From positions 1-12,043 of the forward strand of contig CALAYC010000121.1 of NCBI GenBank assembly GCA_937894935.1: 12,043 nt of DNA. Direction: 5' to 3'. Made by a program: the position numbers and the translations under genes. Numbering within the stretch: position 1 is the first letter of the stretch; every line of letters starts with the position of its first letter. Positions 5,725-11,906 of the stretch are shown here, piece by piece. The notes beneath the pieces were generated by a model. That model worked only from the letters and a program-made list of their open reading frames with translations, was not told the origin of the DNA and did no database searches. This DNA comes from an uncultured Verrucomicrobiota bacterium (GTDB lineage Bacteria; Verrucomicrobiota; Verrucomicrobiia; Limisphaerales; JADLHS01).

Positions 5725-6915
5725 TCAGTTCGCCCCATCCACCACCTGACACACGAGCGGTTTCATTTGAATGCCGGTCGCTTTTTCGTAACCGCTCTCC
5801 ATGTGCGCAATGAAGCTCTCGACTTCGTGATACTTCACCATGTTGATGGTCGCGCCGCCGAAGCCGCCACCGGTCAATCGCGCGCCGAGACAAGCTGGAT
5901 GCTTCCGCGCCAGCTCGACCAACGCGTCGAGTTCCTTCGTGCTGTTCTTCAGAAAATCGCGCGAGCTTTCGTGACTTTGGAACATGTATTGACCGAACTG
6001 CGCCATGTCGTCGGAACGCAATGCGCGTTCCCCTGCCACGACACGAGCGATTTCACTGACTACATGATGCGCGCATTCAAACTCGCGTTGCGTCAGTTTG
6101 TCTTTCGCGGCGAGAACGTCTTTCAATTCAACCGTGCGCAGAAACTTCGCACCGAGTTTGCGCGCGGCAGATTCGCAATTCTCGCGCAGCTCCCGATATT
6201 CGCCGCCGACGAGTTCATGTTTCACCATGGAATTACACACGACCATTGCGATGCCGGAGAGTGGGGCGTGACCTACGGTAAGCGATGCGCAATCGATTTC
6301 CATCACATGCGCCTGTTTGCCGAACAGCGATGATACCTGATCGAGAATTCCGCACGGCACACCGACAAATTCATTTTCAGCCGCGCGACACAGCTTGGCG
6401 AAGTTCATGCGCTCAGTCGTGTTGACGGGCGGCAATTTCCCGCGTTCATCCGGCTGTGGTGCCGCGCCAAGTCCCGTGTCGGTCAATGTGAACGGATGCA
6501 AGCGTCGCATCAGCATCGCGGTGGCGACTTCGAGTGCGGCGGAGCTGCTCATGCCTGCGCCCATCGGAACGGTGCTGTGAATCGCGGCATTGAAGCCGGT
6601 GAAATGCGCGCCGCGTTGTTTCAATTGCACGAGCACGCCTTTAATGTAGTTGGCCCAACGTGCGGCGGGATTACGTTGAATGTCGCTGACTGAAAAAATT
6701 TCCGGCGTCGGAAATGCCGTGGAAATCAATTCGATTTTGCCGTCCTGCCGCGGCGAGGCGGCGATGAAAATGTATTTGTCCACCGCCACGGACATGACGA
6801 GGCCGTTGTTGTAATCGGTGTGATTGCCGAGAACCTCGAGTCGGCCCGGAGCCTGGACCTGATGGGTGGGTGCGTGTTTGAAATGCGATTTAAACAGAGC
6901 GACGGCGTCTTGCAT
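5725..6915 (-). CDS. galK: Galactokinase-family GHMP sugar kinase
   Basis: GalK phosphorylates alpha-D-galactose at C1 with ATP in the Leloir pathway. The 396-residue protein has the three GHMP motifs: PGRLEVLGNHTDYNNG (residues 23-38), the ATP-binding PMGAGMSSSAALEVAT (117-132), and the C-terminal GARLTGGGFGGATINMV. The catalytic Asp192 lies in PCGILDQVSS. The residue normally Glu in GEHTDYN, which contacts the sugar, is Asn31 here, so the true substrate could differ from galactose. An extra loop of about 25 residues precedes the NTTERMN segment. ATG at 6915 is preferred; a TTG at 6939 would add eight residues. No other gal gene lies nearby. Confidence 0.88.
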   Translation of the reverse strand: MQDAVALFKSHFKHAPTHQVQAPGRLEVLGNHTDYNNGLVMSVAVDKYIFIAASPRQDGKIELISTAFPTPEIFSVSDIQRNPAARWANYIKGVLVQLKQRGAHFTGFNAAIHSTVPMGAGMSSSAALEVATAMLMRRLHPFTLTDTGLGAAPQPDERGKLPPVNTTERMNFAKLCRAAENEFVGVPCGILDQVSSLFGKQAHVMEIDCASLTVGHAPLSGIAMVVCNSMVKHELVGGEYRELRENCESAARKLGAKFLRTVELKDVLAAKDKLTQREFECAHHVVSEIARVVAGERALRSDDMAQFGQYMFQSHESSRDFLKNSTKELDALVELARKHPACLGARLTGGGFGGATINMVKYHEVESFIAHMESGYEKATGIQMKPLVCQVVDGAN

Positions 6916-6962
6916 GAATGTGGTATGTGGTGCTGACAAATGGTGAAACTGTTCTGCTTGGA

Positions 6963-7238
6963 TTAGAGTCGGTCGATTTTAGCGGCCAGCGCGACATCTT
7001 TATCAGTCAGCCCGCCGGCGTCGTGCGTGGTGAGCGTGAGTTTGACCTTGTTCCAACGAATGTCGATGTCCGGATGGTGACCGGCCTTTTCGGCGAGCTT
7101 GGCAACGGCATTCACGAATTTGATTGCCGGCGGAAAGTTTTTGAACTCGAACGTTCGGGCGATGGTTTTACCCGTGCGCTTCCAACCCGGTCGCACGGCG
7201 AGGGCCGATTTGATCTCCGCTGCCGATAATTTTTTCAC
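6963..7238 (-). CDS. phhB: Pterin-4a-carbinolamine dehydratase (4a-hydroxytetrahydrobiopterin dehydratase)
   Basis: This enzyme dehydrates 4a-hydroxytetrahydropterin, recycling the pterin cofactor of aromatic amino acid hydroxylases. The family fingerprint EKAGHHPDIDIRWNKVKLTL is complete, with the His-His-Pro-Asp set and the later catalytic His in TLTTHDAGGLTDKD. The preceding GWKRTGKTIARTFEFKNFPPA is also typical. The start is uncertain: GTG at 7238 (VKKLSAAE, 91 residues) fits the usual position just before the L-S-x-x-E helix, while TTG at 7256 adds six residues; neither has a Shine-Dalgarno. No hydroxylase gene is visible, as is common for these often orphan enzymes, so a folate- or Moco-related side role cannot be excluded. 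It lies 47 bp upstream of galK. Confidence 0.9.
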   Translation of the reverse strand: MKKLSAAEIKSALAVRPGWKRTGKTIARTFEFKNFPPAIKFVNAVAKLAEKAGHHPDIDIRWNKVKLTLTTHDAGGLTDKDVALAAKIDRL

Positions 7239-7296
7239 TCTAATTGAATGCCACAACTATGGCTGCGGGTCACGCGCAAAGCCGCTAAAGACTGCG

Positions 7297-7704
7297 TCAG
7301 AATTGCTTTCCAATTATCGGCGGTTGTTCGCGTAGCAGTTCCTCGCGGCGGGCGCGATTCATCACACTCAGACTGGTCAACAGCGCCCAGATCCATGCAA
7401 TTACGAATAATGCCATGCCGAACAATGGCCAACGTGCGGCCAGCCAGAGTCCCATCAACGCTTCAGCGGGATCATCGCCGGAGACTAAGAGTGACCAATG
7501 TTGCCATGCCCACACAAAGAAACGGACGCCGTGCCAGGTGGTCAAAGTGAGTGCAGCCAACGTCAGCGCCACTTGTGGATAACCAATCCACCGACCGGCC
7601 AGCAATGAACCGCTGCCGGGAAAAGCCAGATTACTCGTGCAACAGGCCCAGGCATCGGCGCGACTGAGCGTTTGGCTGTCGCCGAGACGCAGTGAGAATT
7701 TCAT
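7297..7704 (-). CDS. Small polytopic membrane protein of unknown family
   Basis: This 135-residue protein is probably membrane-embedded. Hydrophobic segments lie at about residues 27-55 and 92-114, possibly with a third around 56-74. An N-terminal SRADAWACCTSNLAFPGSG is followed by LLAGRWIGYPQ; this pattern resembles the Pro-Gly-Gly and Gly-Arg-x-x-Gly-Tyr turns of TM2-like proteins, but the similarity is too weak for a domain call. The C-terminus is charged (NRARREELLREQ). It begins 6 bp after the DUF2752 stop (ATG at 7704) and is the last of four same-strand membrane genes, so it is likely part of their operon. No function is assigned. Confidence 0.75.
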   Translation of the reverse strand: MKFSLRLGDSQTLSRADAWACCTSNLAFPGSGSLLAGRWIGYPQVALTLAALTLTTWHGVRFFVWAWQHWSLLVSGDDPAEALMGLWLAARWPLFGMALFVIAWIWALLTSLSVMNRARREELLREQPPIIGKQF

Positions 7705-7710
7705 AGCGAG

Positions 7711-8142
7711 CTACGGACGCAGCCAGCCGAAGCCCGGCAGATTGCGCAGCACGCCAAACGCAATCACGGTGATACAGAGCACCCACGGCCACAGGTGATG
7801 TTTGAAGAGACCGATTTTGGGACTGCCGAAGCAGCGATTCCAAAACGTTTGCGCCAATGACCAGATGGCGAGCGGTAAGAGCACGACGAATAGCGCATTG
7901 TGTTGTAACGCGGCGGCAAAATTCCCGTGCAACAAATGATGCAACGCGCGTTGGCCGCCGCACCCGGGACAATTCCAGCCGCTCACGGAATGAAATACGC
8001 AGCGAGGAAAAAAAGAATGCTCACTCGGATTAAAGCGAAAGAAAGCGAACAGAGCCAACGCCAGCCCCACGACCGACAGCAAACTCCAAAGCCAGAAGCG
8101 GGTTGTTGGTGGTTTGATGGCGTTGGCCTCTGACGCGTTCAT
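7711..8142 (-). CDS. DUF2752 membrane protein
   Basis: The 143-residue protein matches the DUF2752 pattern: Cys48 in FFPRCVFHSVSGWNCPGCGG, with C58-P-G-C61 of the signature CPxCGxxR, followed by ALHHLLHGNFAAALQHNALF. Transmembrane segments lie near residues 18-36, 80-100 and 115-135. The conserved cysteines suggest a metal or redox site, but the family's function is unknown. It sits 12 bp after the GYF/CD225 gene and 6 bp before the next membrane gene, so co-transcription is very likely. Neighbouring TM2 and CD225 genes are recurrent partners of DUF2752 in Bacteroidetes and relatives, from my general knowledge of such loci. Confidence 0.85.
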   Translation of the reverse strand: MNASEANAIKPPTTRFWLWSLLSVVGLALALFAFFRFNPSEHSFFPRCVFHSVSGWNCPGCGGQRALHHLLHGNFAAALQHNALFVVLLPLAIWSLAQTFWNRCFGSPKIGLFKHHLWPWVLCITVIAFGVLRNLPGFGWLRP

Positions 8143-8154
8143 CGTAAAATCCGA

Positions 8155-8628
8155 TTACATGCCACCGGCACCGGCGGCCATGGCTGCCATGATTTGAATA
8201 GCGATGGCGATACCGTTGGTCAGCAAGCCGACGCCAAAACCGATCCAGCACCACATCTTTGCTTTGTTCGACGCTTCCTGTGCGCCGGTGTAATCGCCCA
8301 CGCCTGCTTTGGATTTCACCTGCGCGGCATAGACGATGGCAACGATGCCGAACGGCAGACAGCAACACAAAGTGACGACGATTGATTGCCAAAGATAATT
8401 CGGAATATCACTGGACGGCGGCAGGGGATTAAAACCTGTTCCAGCGGCTGATGGCGGTGGCGCAATGGTCGCGAGTTCGGGGATTTCACCCAGGGTTTTC
8501 CACTCGGTGGTGCCTTCCGGCAACACGCGGGATTGCATATTCAGGCGGCCTTCCGCCAGCCATTGTTTGATTTGTTGCTGACTGATGGGACCGTATTCCT
8601 TTCCGTCCGCGCCAATGATTTTATACAT
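8155..8628 (-). CDS. GYF_2 + CD225/dispanin membrane protein
   Basis: The 157-residue protein has two parts. Residues 1-50 are a GYF_2 (DUF4339-type) domain with the hallmark GKEYGPISQQQIKQWLAEGR and the closing TEWKTLGEIPEL. After a Pro-rich linker (56-75), residues 76-150 resemble the CD225/dispanin family: PNYLWQSIVVTLCCCLPFGI, then VYAAQVKSKAGVGDYTGA, then a second hydrophobic helix. A Cys triplet (88-90) at the membrane edge fits the acylation-prone cysteines of dispanins. The GYF_2 domain probably binds a partner peptide on the cytoplasmic face; partner and role are unknown. Its ATG (8628) follows the TM2 gene by 36 bp. Confidence 0.85.
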   Translation of the reverse strand: MYKIIGADGKEYGPISQQQIKQWLAEGRLNMQSRVLPEGTTEWKTLGEIPELATIAPPPSAAGTGFNPLPPSSDIPNYLWQSIVVTLCCCLPFGIVAIVYAAQVKSKAGVGDYTGAQEASNKAKMWCWIGFGVGLLTNGIAIAIQIMAAMAAGAGGM

Positions 8629-8664
8629 GTTGAGTGTGTATTTGTTCGGGGAGTTTACCGGCGA

Positions 8665-9123
8665 TCAAAACCATTCTTTTCGTCCGTCCACGTAGATCCG
8701 CACAAACTCTTCATCCGATTTGGTCAGGTAGAGGATGCCTTCGATCAATCCGATGATGCTGAAAATCGGTGCGGCAAATCCACAAGTCAGAACTGATACG
8801 AGCAGCATGATCAGGCCTGCACCGGTGTAGCCGAGAATAAATTTATGAATGCCCAACGTGCCCAGTAAAATTCCGCAAATGCCGGCGGCGATTTTCTTCG
8901 ATGCGCGATCAGCGACCGATGGCGGGTTTAACGCCGCGGAAAGCGGTGGTGGATTGATCACCGTACTCAGGTCAGGAAAGGCAGACAGCGGTTGCCAGTC
9001 GCCACCGGATTCCATTCGCACCCGGGTTTGCGGGCCGATGCGACCTTGTTTCGCCCAATCAAGCAACTCTTCACGACTGACCGGGCCGTATTCTTTTCCG
9101 TCCGCGCCAATGACTTTATACAT
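8665..9123 (-). CDS. GYF_2 + TM2 domain membrane protein
   Basis: The 152-residue protein combines a GYF_2 domain (residues 1-52: GKEYGPVSREELLDWAKQGR, later DWQPLSAFPDL) with a C-terminal TM2 domain (about 75-138). The TM2 part shows two helices joined by the typical turn: KKIAAGICGILLGTLGIHKF, then LGYTGAGLIMLLVSVLTCG and the closing IIGLIEGILYLTKSDEEF. The frame is open for ten more codons upstream, but the ATG at 9123 matches the paralogue's MYKIIGADGKEYGP start. A GATAAT hexamer 30 bp upstream (9153-9158 on the complement) could be a -10 box without a clear -35. It heads the four-gene membrane cluster and has no assigned function. Confidence 0.87.
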   Translation of the reverse strand: MYKVIGADGKEYGPVSREELLDWAKQGRIGPQTRVRMESGGDWQPLSAFPDLSTVINPPPLSAALNPPSVADRASKKIAAGICGILLGTLGIHKFILGYTGAGLIMLLVSVLTCGFAAPIFSIIGLIEGILYLTKSDEEFVRIYVDGRKEWF

Positions 9124-9172
9124 GGTGAATCCGGGTTGCGATGAACTGCGCAATTATCCCTAACGTTCTGCG

Positions 9173-9189
9173 GCGCTTTGTGCAAGCGC
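9173..9189. other. Small hairpin between trpD and the GYF/TM2 gene
   Basis: GCGCTT (9173-9178), loop TGTGC, AAGCGC (9184-9189) forms a perfect 6-bp stem 15 bp after the trpD stop on the minus strand. No U-tract follows on that strand, so it is at best a weak terminator or pause site before the membrane cluster. On the plus strand a short A/T-rich stretch follows, but no plus-strand gene ends here. Confidence 0.25.
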
Positions 9190-9204
9190 GGAAAATTTAG
9201 CGAT

Positions 9205-10509
9205 TTACCGCTGCTGCAGTTCTGCGAGCTTCGCGGTGGCTTTGCCATTATCAATTACCTCGGACGCCAATTCCCAACCTTCACTCATGGAGCGGACGCG
9301 ATTCGCCACAAACAACGCCGCCGCCGAGTTCAATAACACCGCATCGCGTTTCGGACCGCGCTCAGTGCCGCCAAGAATTTCTCGTATCATTTCTGCGTTG
9401 GCTTCGCGGTCGCCGCCGACGAGATCAGCAAACGTCGCCGGTTGCAAAGGAAATTCTTTCGGATCGAGTTGCGAAGTGGCAAAGCCGCGTTCCTGATAAA
9501 ATTCTGCGAGGCGATTCGGTCCAAGCGTCGAGAGTTCATCCAGAATGCATTGCTTGGGTGAATCATCATGACGAAGCCGTTCGATGACGTGGGAATGAAT
9601 CAGGCGATAAACAGGCGGATTAGCTTTCGGCGCCAGCGCAATCAACGTGGCATTTCGCGTCTGGGCCAATTCACACGCGGCCTGAACCGACAGACTCGGA
9701 ATCAATTTGCCATCAGTATCAATCACCCGAAGAAGTTCCGCGCCATTCATTGAGCCGGCGTCCAGTGATGGGAATTGTTTCACCAACGGAATTTCTCCGC
9801 AAACCACCATGCCACGGCGCAGATCGAGTGATTGCAACACTTGTGCGAGTGGAGCGCAGAGTTCGGGTTTTGGTACGCCAAGCAATTGTGCGGTGGGACG
9901 CACCGGATTCAATAGGGGGCCGAGGAAATTGAAAATGGTTCGTTGGCCGCGTTCGGCGCAGAGCTTTCGCGCTGGAGCGATGTGTTTGAACGCAGGGTGA
10001 TAGTTTGGTGCGAAGAAAAACGCGAAACCATGGTCGCGCAACGATGCTGCCGCTTCGGCTGGCGAAAGATCAATGCGAATGCCCAATGCTTCGAGCACAT
10101 CGGCGCTGCCTGATTTTGAAGTGATGGCGCGATTGCCATGTTTGGCGACGAGCACGCCGGCGGCGGCACAAACGATCGCTACGGTCGTGGAAATGTTGAA
10201 CGTGCCGAGGTGGTCACCACCCGTGCCGCAGACATCGAGAATTTCCTGCGCGCGCGTTTCCGCATCGAGCGGCGGTTGAATCGAGCGGGCGCGTAACTCG
10301 TGAGCGAAGGCAGAAATTTCTTCAGGCGTCTCGCCTTTCTTTGCGAGCGCAGTAAGCAACGCCGCTTTGCTTTCAACGGAGATGCTTTCGCTCGTCAGCG
10401 CCGCAACTGCGTCAGTCACTTGCGCGGCGGAAAGCGCTTTCCCTTCCGAAAGTTGTTGAATCAATGGCTCAAGCACCGCGCCAGCATAGGCAGGCGACGA
10501 TTTGAGCAA
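9205..10509 (-). CDS. trpD: Anthranilate phosphoribosyltransferase with inserted IF-3 N-like domain
   Basis: TrpD joins anthranilate to PRPP, the second step of tryptophan synthesis. The protein has the N-terminal helical domain (about residues 12-85), the PRPP motif DVCGTGGDHLGTFNISTT (92-109), KHGNRAITSKSGSADVLEALG, FAPNYHPAFKHIAPARK, FNFLGPLLNPVRPTAQLLG, the Mg-binding Asp324-Glu325 (LDELSTLG), and a normal C-terminus with GGDREANAEMIREIL and LNSAAALFVA. Length is 434 residues where about 335-350 is usual. The excess, about residues 239-321, lies between VVCG and LDEL and resembles the IF-3 N-terminal domain. The frame is uninterrupted and the residues I can check for catalysis are kept, so it is probably functional. 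TTG at 10509 is the longest start; GTG at 10476 (VLEPLIQQLSEGKALS) looks more like other TrpD starts. It follows the Wzz-like gene by 9 bp. Confidence 0.95.
   Translation of the reverse strand: MLKSSPAYAGAVLEPLIQQLSEGKALSAAQVTDAVAALTSESISVESKAALLTALAKKGETPEEISAFAHELRARSIQPPLDAETRAQEILDVCGTGGDHLGTFNISTTVAIVCAAAGVLVAKHGNRAITSKSGSADVLEALGIRIDLSPAEAAASLRDHGFAFFFAPNYHPAFKHIAPARKLCAERGQRTIFNFLGPLLNPVRPTAQLLGVPKPELCAPLAQVLQSLDLRRGMVVCGEIPLVKQFPSLDAGSMNGAELLRVIDTDGKLIPSLSVQAACELAQTRNATLIALAPKANPPVYRLIHSHVIERLRHDDSPKQCILDELSTLGPNRLAEFYQERGFATSQLDPKEFPLQPATFADLVGGDREANAEMIREILGGTERGPKRDAVLLNSAAALFVANRVRSMSEGWELASEVIDNGKATAKLAELQQR
9562..9750 (-). other. IF-3 N-terminal-like domain embedded in TrpD (residues 254-316)
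   Basis: Residues 259-304 of TrpD align without gaps to residues of the E. coli IF-3 N-domain beginning EVRLTGLEGEQLG, with about 13 of 46 identical. The conserved IF-3 features are present: LLRVIDTDGKLI (family: xVRLIDxxGxxLG), the SVQAACELAQ helix, TLIALAPKANPPVYRLI (family: DLVEVAPxAxPPVCRI), preceded by MNG matching the family's IN-x-x-I start. DNA flanking the block stays in frame on both sides. The IF-3 comparison was made by eye from memory of the E. coli sequence. Confidence 0.7.
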
Positions 10510-10518
10510 AGCGGAAAA

Positions 10519-11607
10519 TCAGTTTCGCCGGCGCGGCTGAGGGCTTGCGGCTCGGGCGATGGCGATACCAATTCCCAGCAAAGAGAGCGCGGCAACAAAA
10601 CATCCGAGCGTGGCGGGAGTCATGCGCGTTGGAATGGCGACCGCTGGAGAAGCGCGTTCCTCCACGACGGCGGGCGGATTTTCGGTTGCATTCAGTTTTT
10701 CCTGTTGTGCTGCGACGGTTTGTCGAATGGGCGCAAAAATTTTTCTGGCCGTCTCAAGTTCCTCCTGTGCGAGCCAGAATTGTCGTAACGCTTCCTGAGC
10801 GGCGACGGCGGTCTGAACGGCTTTCGCGGCTTCATCGCGGCGGGCGCGTGTTGCTTCCAACTGTTCTTTCAACGGCGCGATTTGTTCGGCATCCAGATTC
10901 TGCAACTGCGCCACCTGATTGGACTGCATCAAATAAGTCATCGTCAGGCGATTCAACTGAGCGCGCAATGCTTCCGCCTCCTGGTAGTCGGGACGCGGTG
11001 GGGGATTCTGATGCCGCACCGTTTCGCTGAGCGCGGCGCGGGCTTGCTCCAGTTTCTCTGTGGCGCGTTCTATTTTCTCGGTGTTTTCGCGATAAGCATT
11101 GGCCAGCACATCAATGCTTTCCTGAATGAGGCGTCGGCGTCGTTCAATGCGATATTCGCAATAGGCCGTGGCGAATGCGTCCGTCAACTGTTGCGCTTGC
11201 TCGGCAGTTGGCGCGGCGGCGCGAATGCGTAATGCGGATTCACCAGGAATGGACGAAACTTCAACCCGTTCGCGCAATAGAATCATCAGTTCAGCAGCGG
11301 ACAACGGATCACCGGCGCCGCGTTTTTTCCAGACTTCCGCGAGGTTTGAATTCGTGATCACCTTTTGCAAAACAGCATCGGAGCGGACGGCGAGAATTTC
11401 ATTCTGCAAAAAGACCTCGAGTTCCAGTCCCTGCGGCGCGACGGAACTCAGGTCCAGAAGATCGGTTTGATCGCGCACCACCTGCACAATGGCGGTGGAT
11501 TGAAACAGCGGCTCAACCTGTCGCCACAGATAAATGCCGATGGCAATCAGCACCACGGCCAAGAGAATCGGCCCGGCCGCGAGCAGACGGATGTTCGAAG
11601 GTTTCAT
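10519..11607 (-). CDS. Wzz-like (polysaccharide co-polymerase-type) membrane coiled-coil protein
   Basis: The 362-residue protein has an N-terminal transmembrane helix (about residues 8-28), a periplasmic region beginning LFQSTAIVQVVRD, which is the start pattern of Wzz/chain-length-determinant domains, and a long predicted coiled coil (about 160-300, rich in Glu/Arg/Ala/Gln). A second transmembrane helix (about 330-350) precedes a basic tail ending PRRRN. Such proteins set the chain length of O-antigen or exported polysaccharide and assemble as ring oligomers. No tyrosine-kinase domain is fused and no glycosyltransferase or wzy gene is next to it, so its pathway is unknown. The ATG at 11607 has only a weak upstream purine stretch. 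Its stop is 9 bp before trpD, implying co-transcription. Confidence 0.8.
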   Translation of the reverse strand: MKPSNIRLLAAGPILLAVVLIAIGIYLWRQVEPLFQSTAIVQVVRDQTDLLDLSSVAPQGLELEVFLQNEILAVRSDAVLQKVITNSNLAEVWKKRGAGDPLSAAELMILLRERVEVSSIPGESALRIRAAAPTAEQAQQLTDAFATAYCEYRIERRRRLIQESIDVLANAYRENTEKIERATEKLEQARAALSETVRHQNPPPRPDYQEAEALRAQLNRLTMTYLMQSNQVAQLQNLDAEQIAPLKEQLEATRARRDEAAKAVQTAVAAQEALRQFWLAQEELETARKIFAPIRQTVAAQQEKLNATENPPAVVEERASPAVAIPTRMTPATLGCFVAALSLLGIGIAIARAASPQPRRRN

Positions 11608-11620
11608 TTACTTCAGGGCG

Positions 11621-11649
11621 ATTGTTTGCCAAGGCGGAGCGTTTGACAA
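11621..11649 (-). promoter_or_regulatory. Candidate promoter of the wzz-like/trpD unit
   Basis: On the minus strand TTGTCA (11644-11649; 5 of 6 to TTGACA) and AACAAT (11621-11626; 4 of 6 to TATAAT) are exactly 17 bp apart. The -10 ends 13 bp before the ATG, so the mRNA would have a leader of only about 6-7 nt. A perfect dyad CCGAAG-T-CTTCGG (11652-11664) lies just upstream of the -35, and CGATTGT/ACAATCG (11619-11625/11646-11652) brackets the promoter itself; either could be an operator. The rest of the gap from 11608 to 11858 shows no convincing gene. Confidence 0.4.
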
Positions 11650-11854
11650 TCGCCGAAGTCTTCGGGGTCTGGCGTAGATTGTCGGAGCAGCGGAATGGTG
11701 CGTCGGTCGAAACCGGTTATTACTAGGGTGTGGAGGAGTTGGTTTGGCGACGGCGGATCGGACCGCGGCGCGGAGAATTCTTTTCCGGGTGGTAAGATGA
11801 ATTTTTTCGCAATTGGATTTATTGAGGCGTTCTGTATTTGCGAGAGTATAAATG

Positions 11855-11889
11855 AAAAGGCCACGTATCAAACGTGGCCCTTTTTCTTT
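11855..11889. terminator. Intrinsic terminator, bidirectional in form
   Basis: GGCCACGT (11859-11866), loop ATCAA, ACGTGGCC (11872-11879) is a perfect 8-bp GC-rich stem. On the minus strand it is followed by TTTT and then CATTT, about 28 bp after the stop of the partial gene at 11907, which it most likely terminates. On the plus strand CTTTTTCTTTA follows, an even better U-tract, but no plus-strand gene ends here. It separates the partial gene from the wzz-like/trpD unit. Confidence 0.85.
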
Positions 11890-11906
11890 ATTGTTGTGGA
11901 TGTCAC

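Noticed and set aside
7574..7582. TGTGGATAA, the complement of a perfect DnaA box (TTATCCACA)
   Set aside because: It is a single copy inside a coding region, with no cluster of boxes or AT-rich unwinding segment nearby. It does not support an origin.
9553..9795. Possibility that the extra TrpD block is a frameshift or assembly artefact
   Set aside because: The frame is continuous, both flanks resume canonical TrpD sequence, and the block itself matches a known domain pattern.
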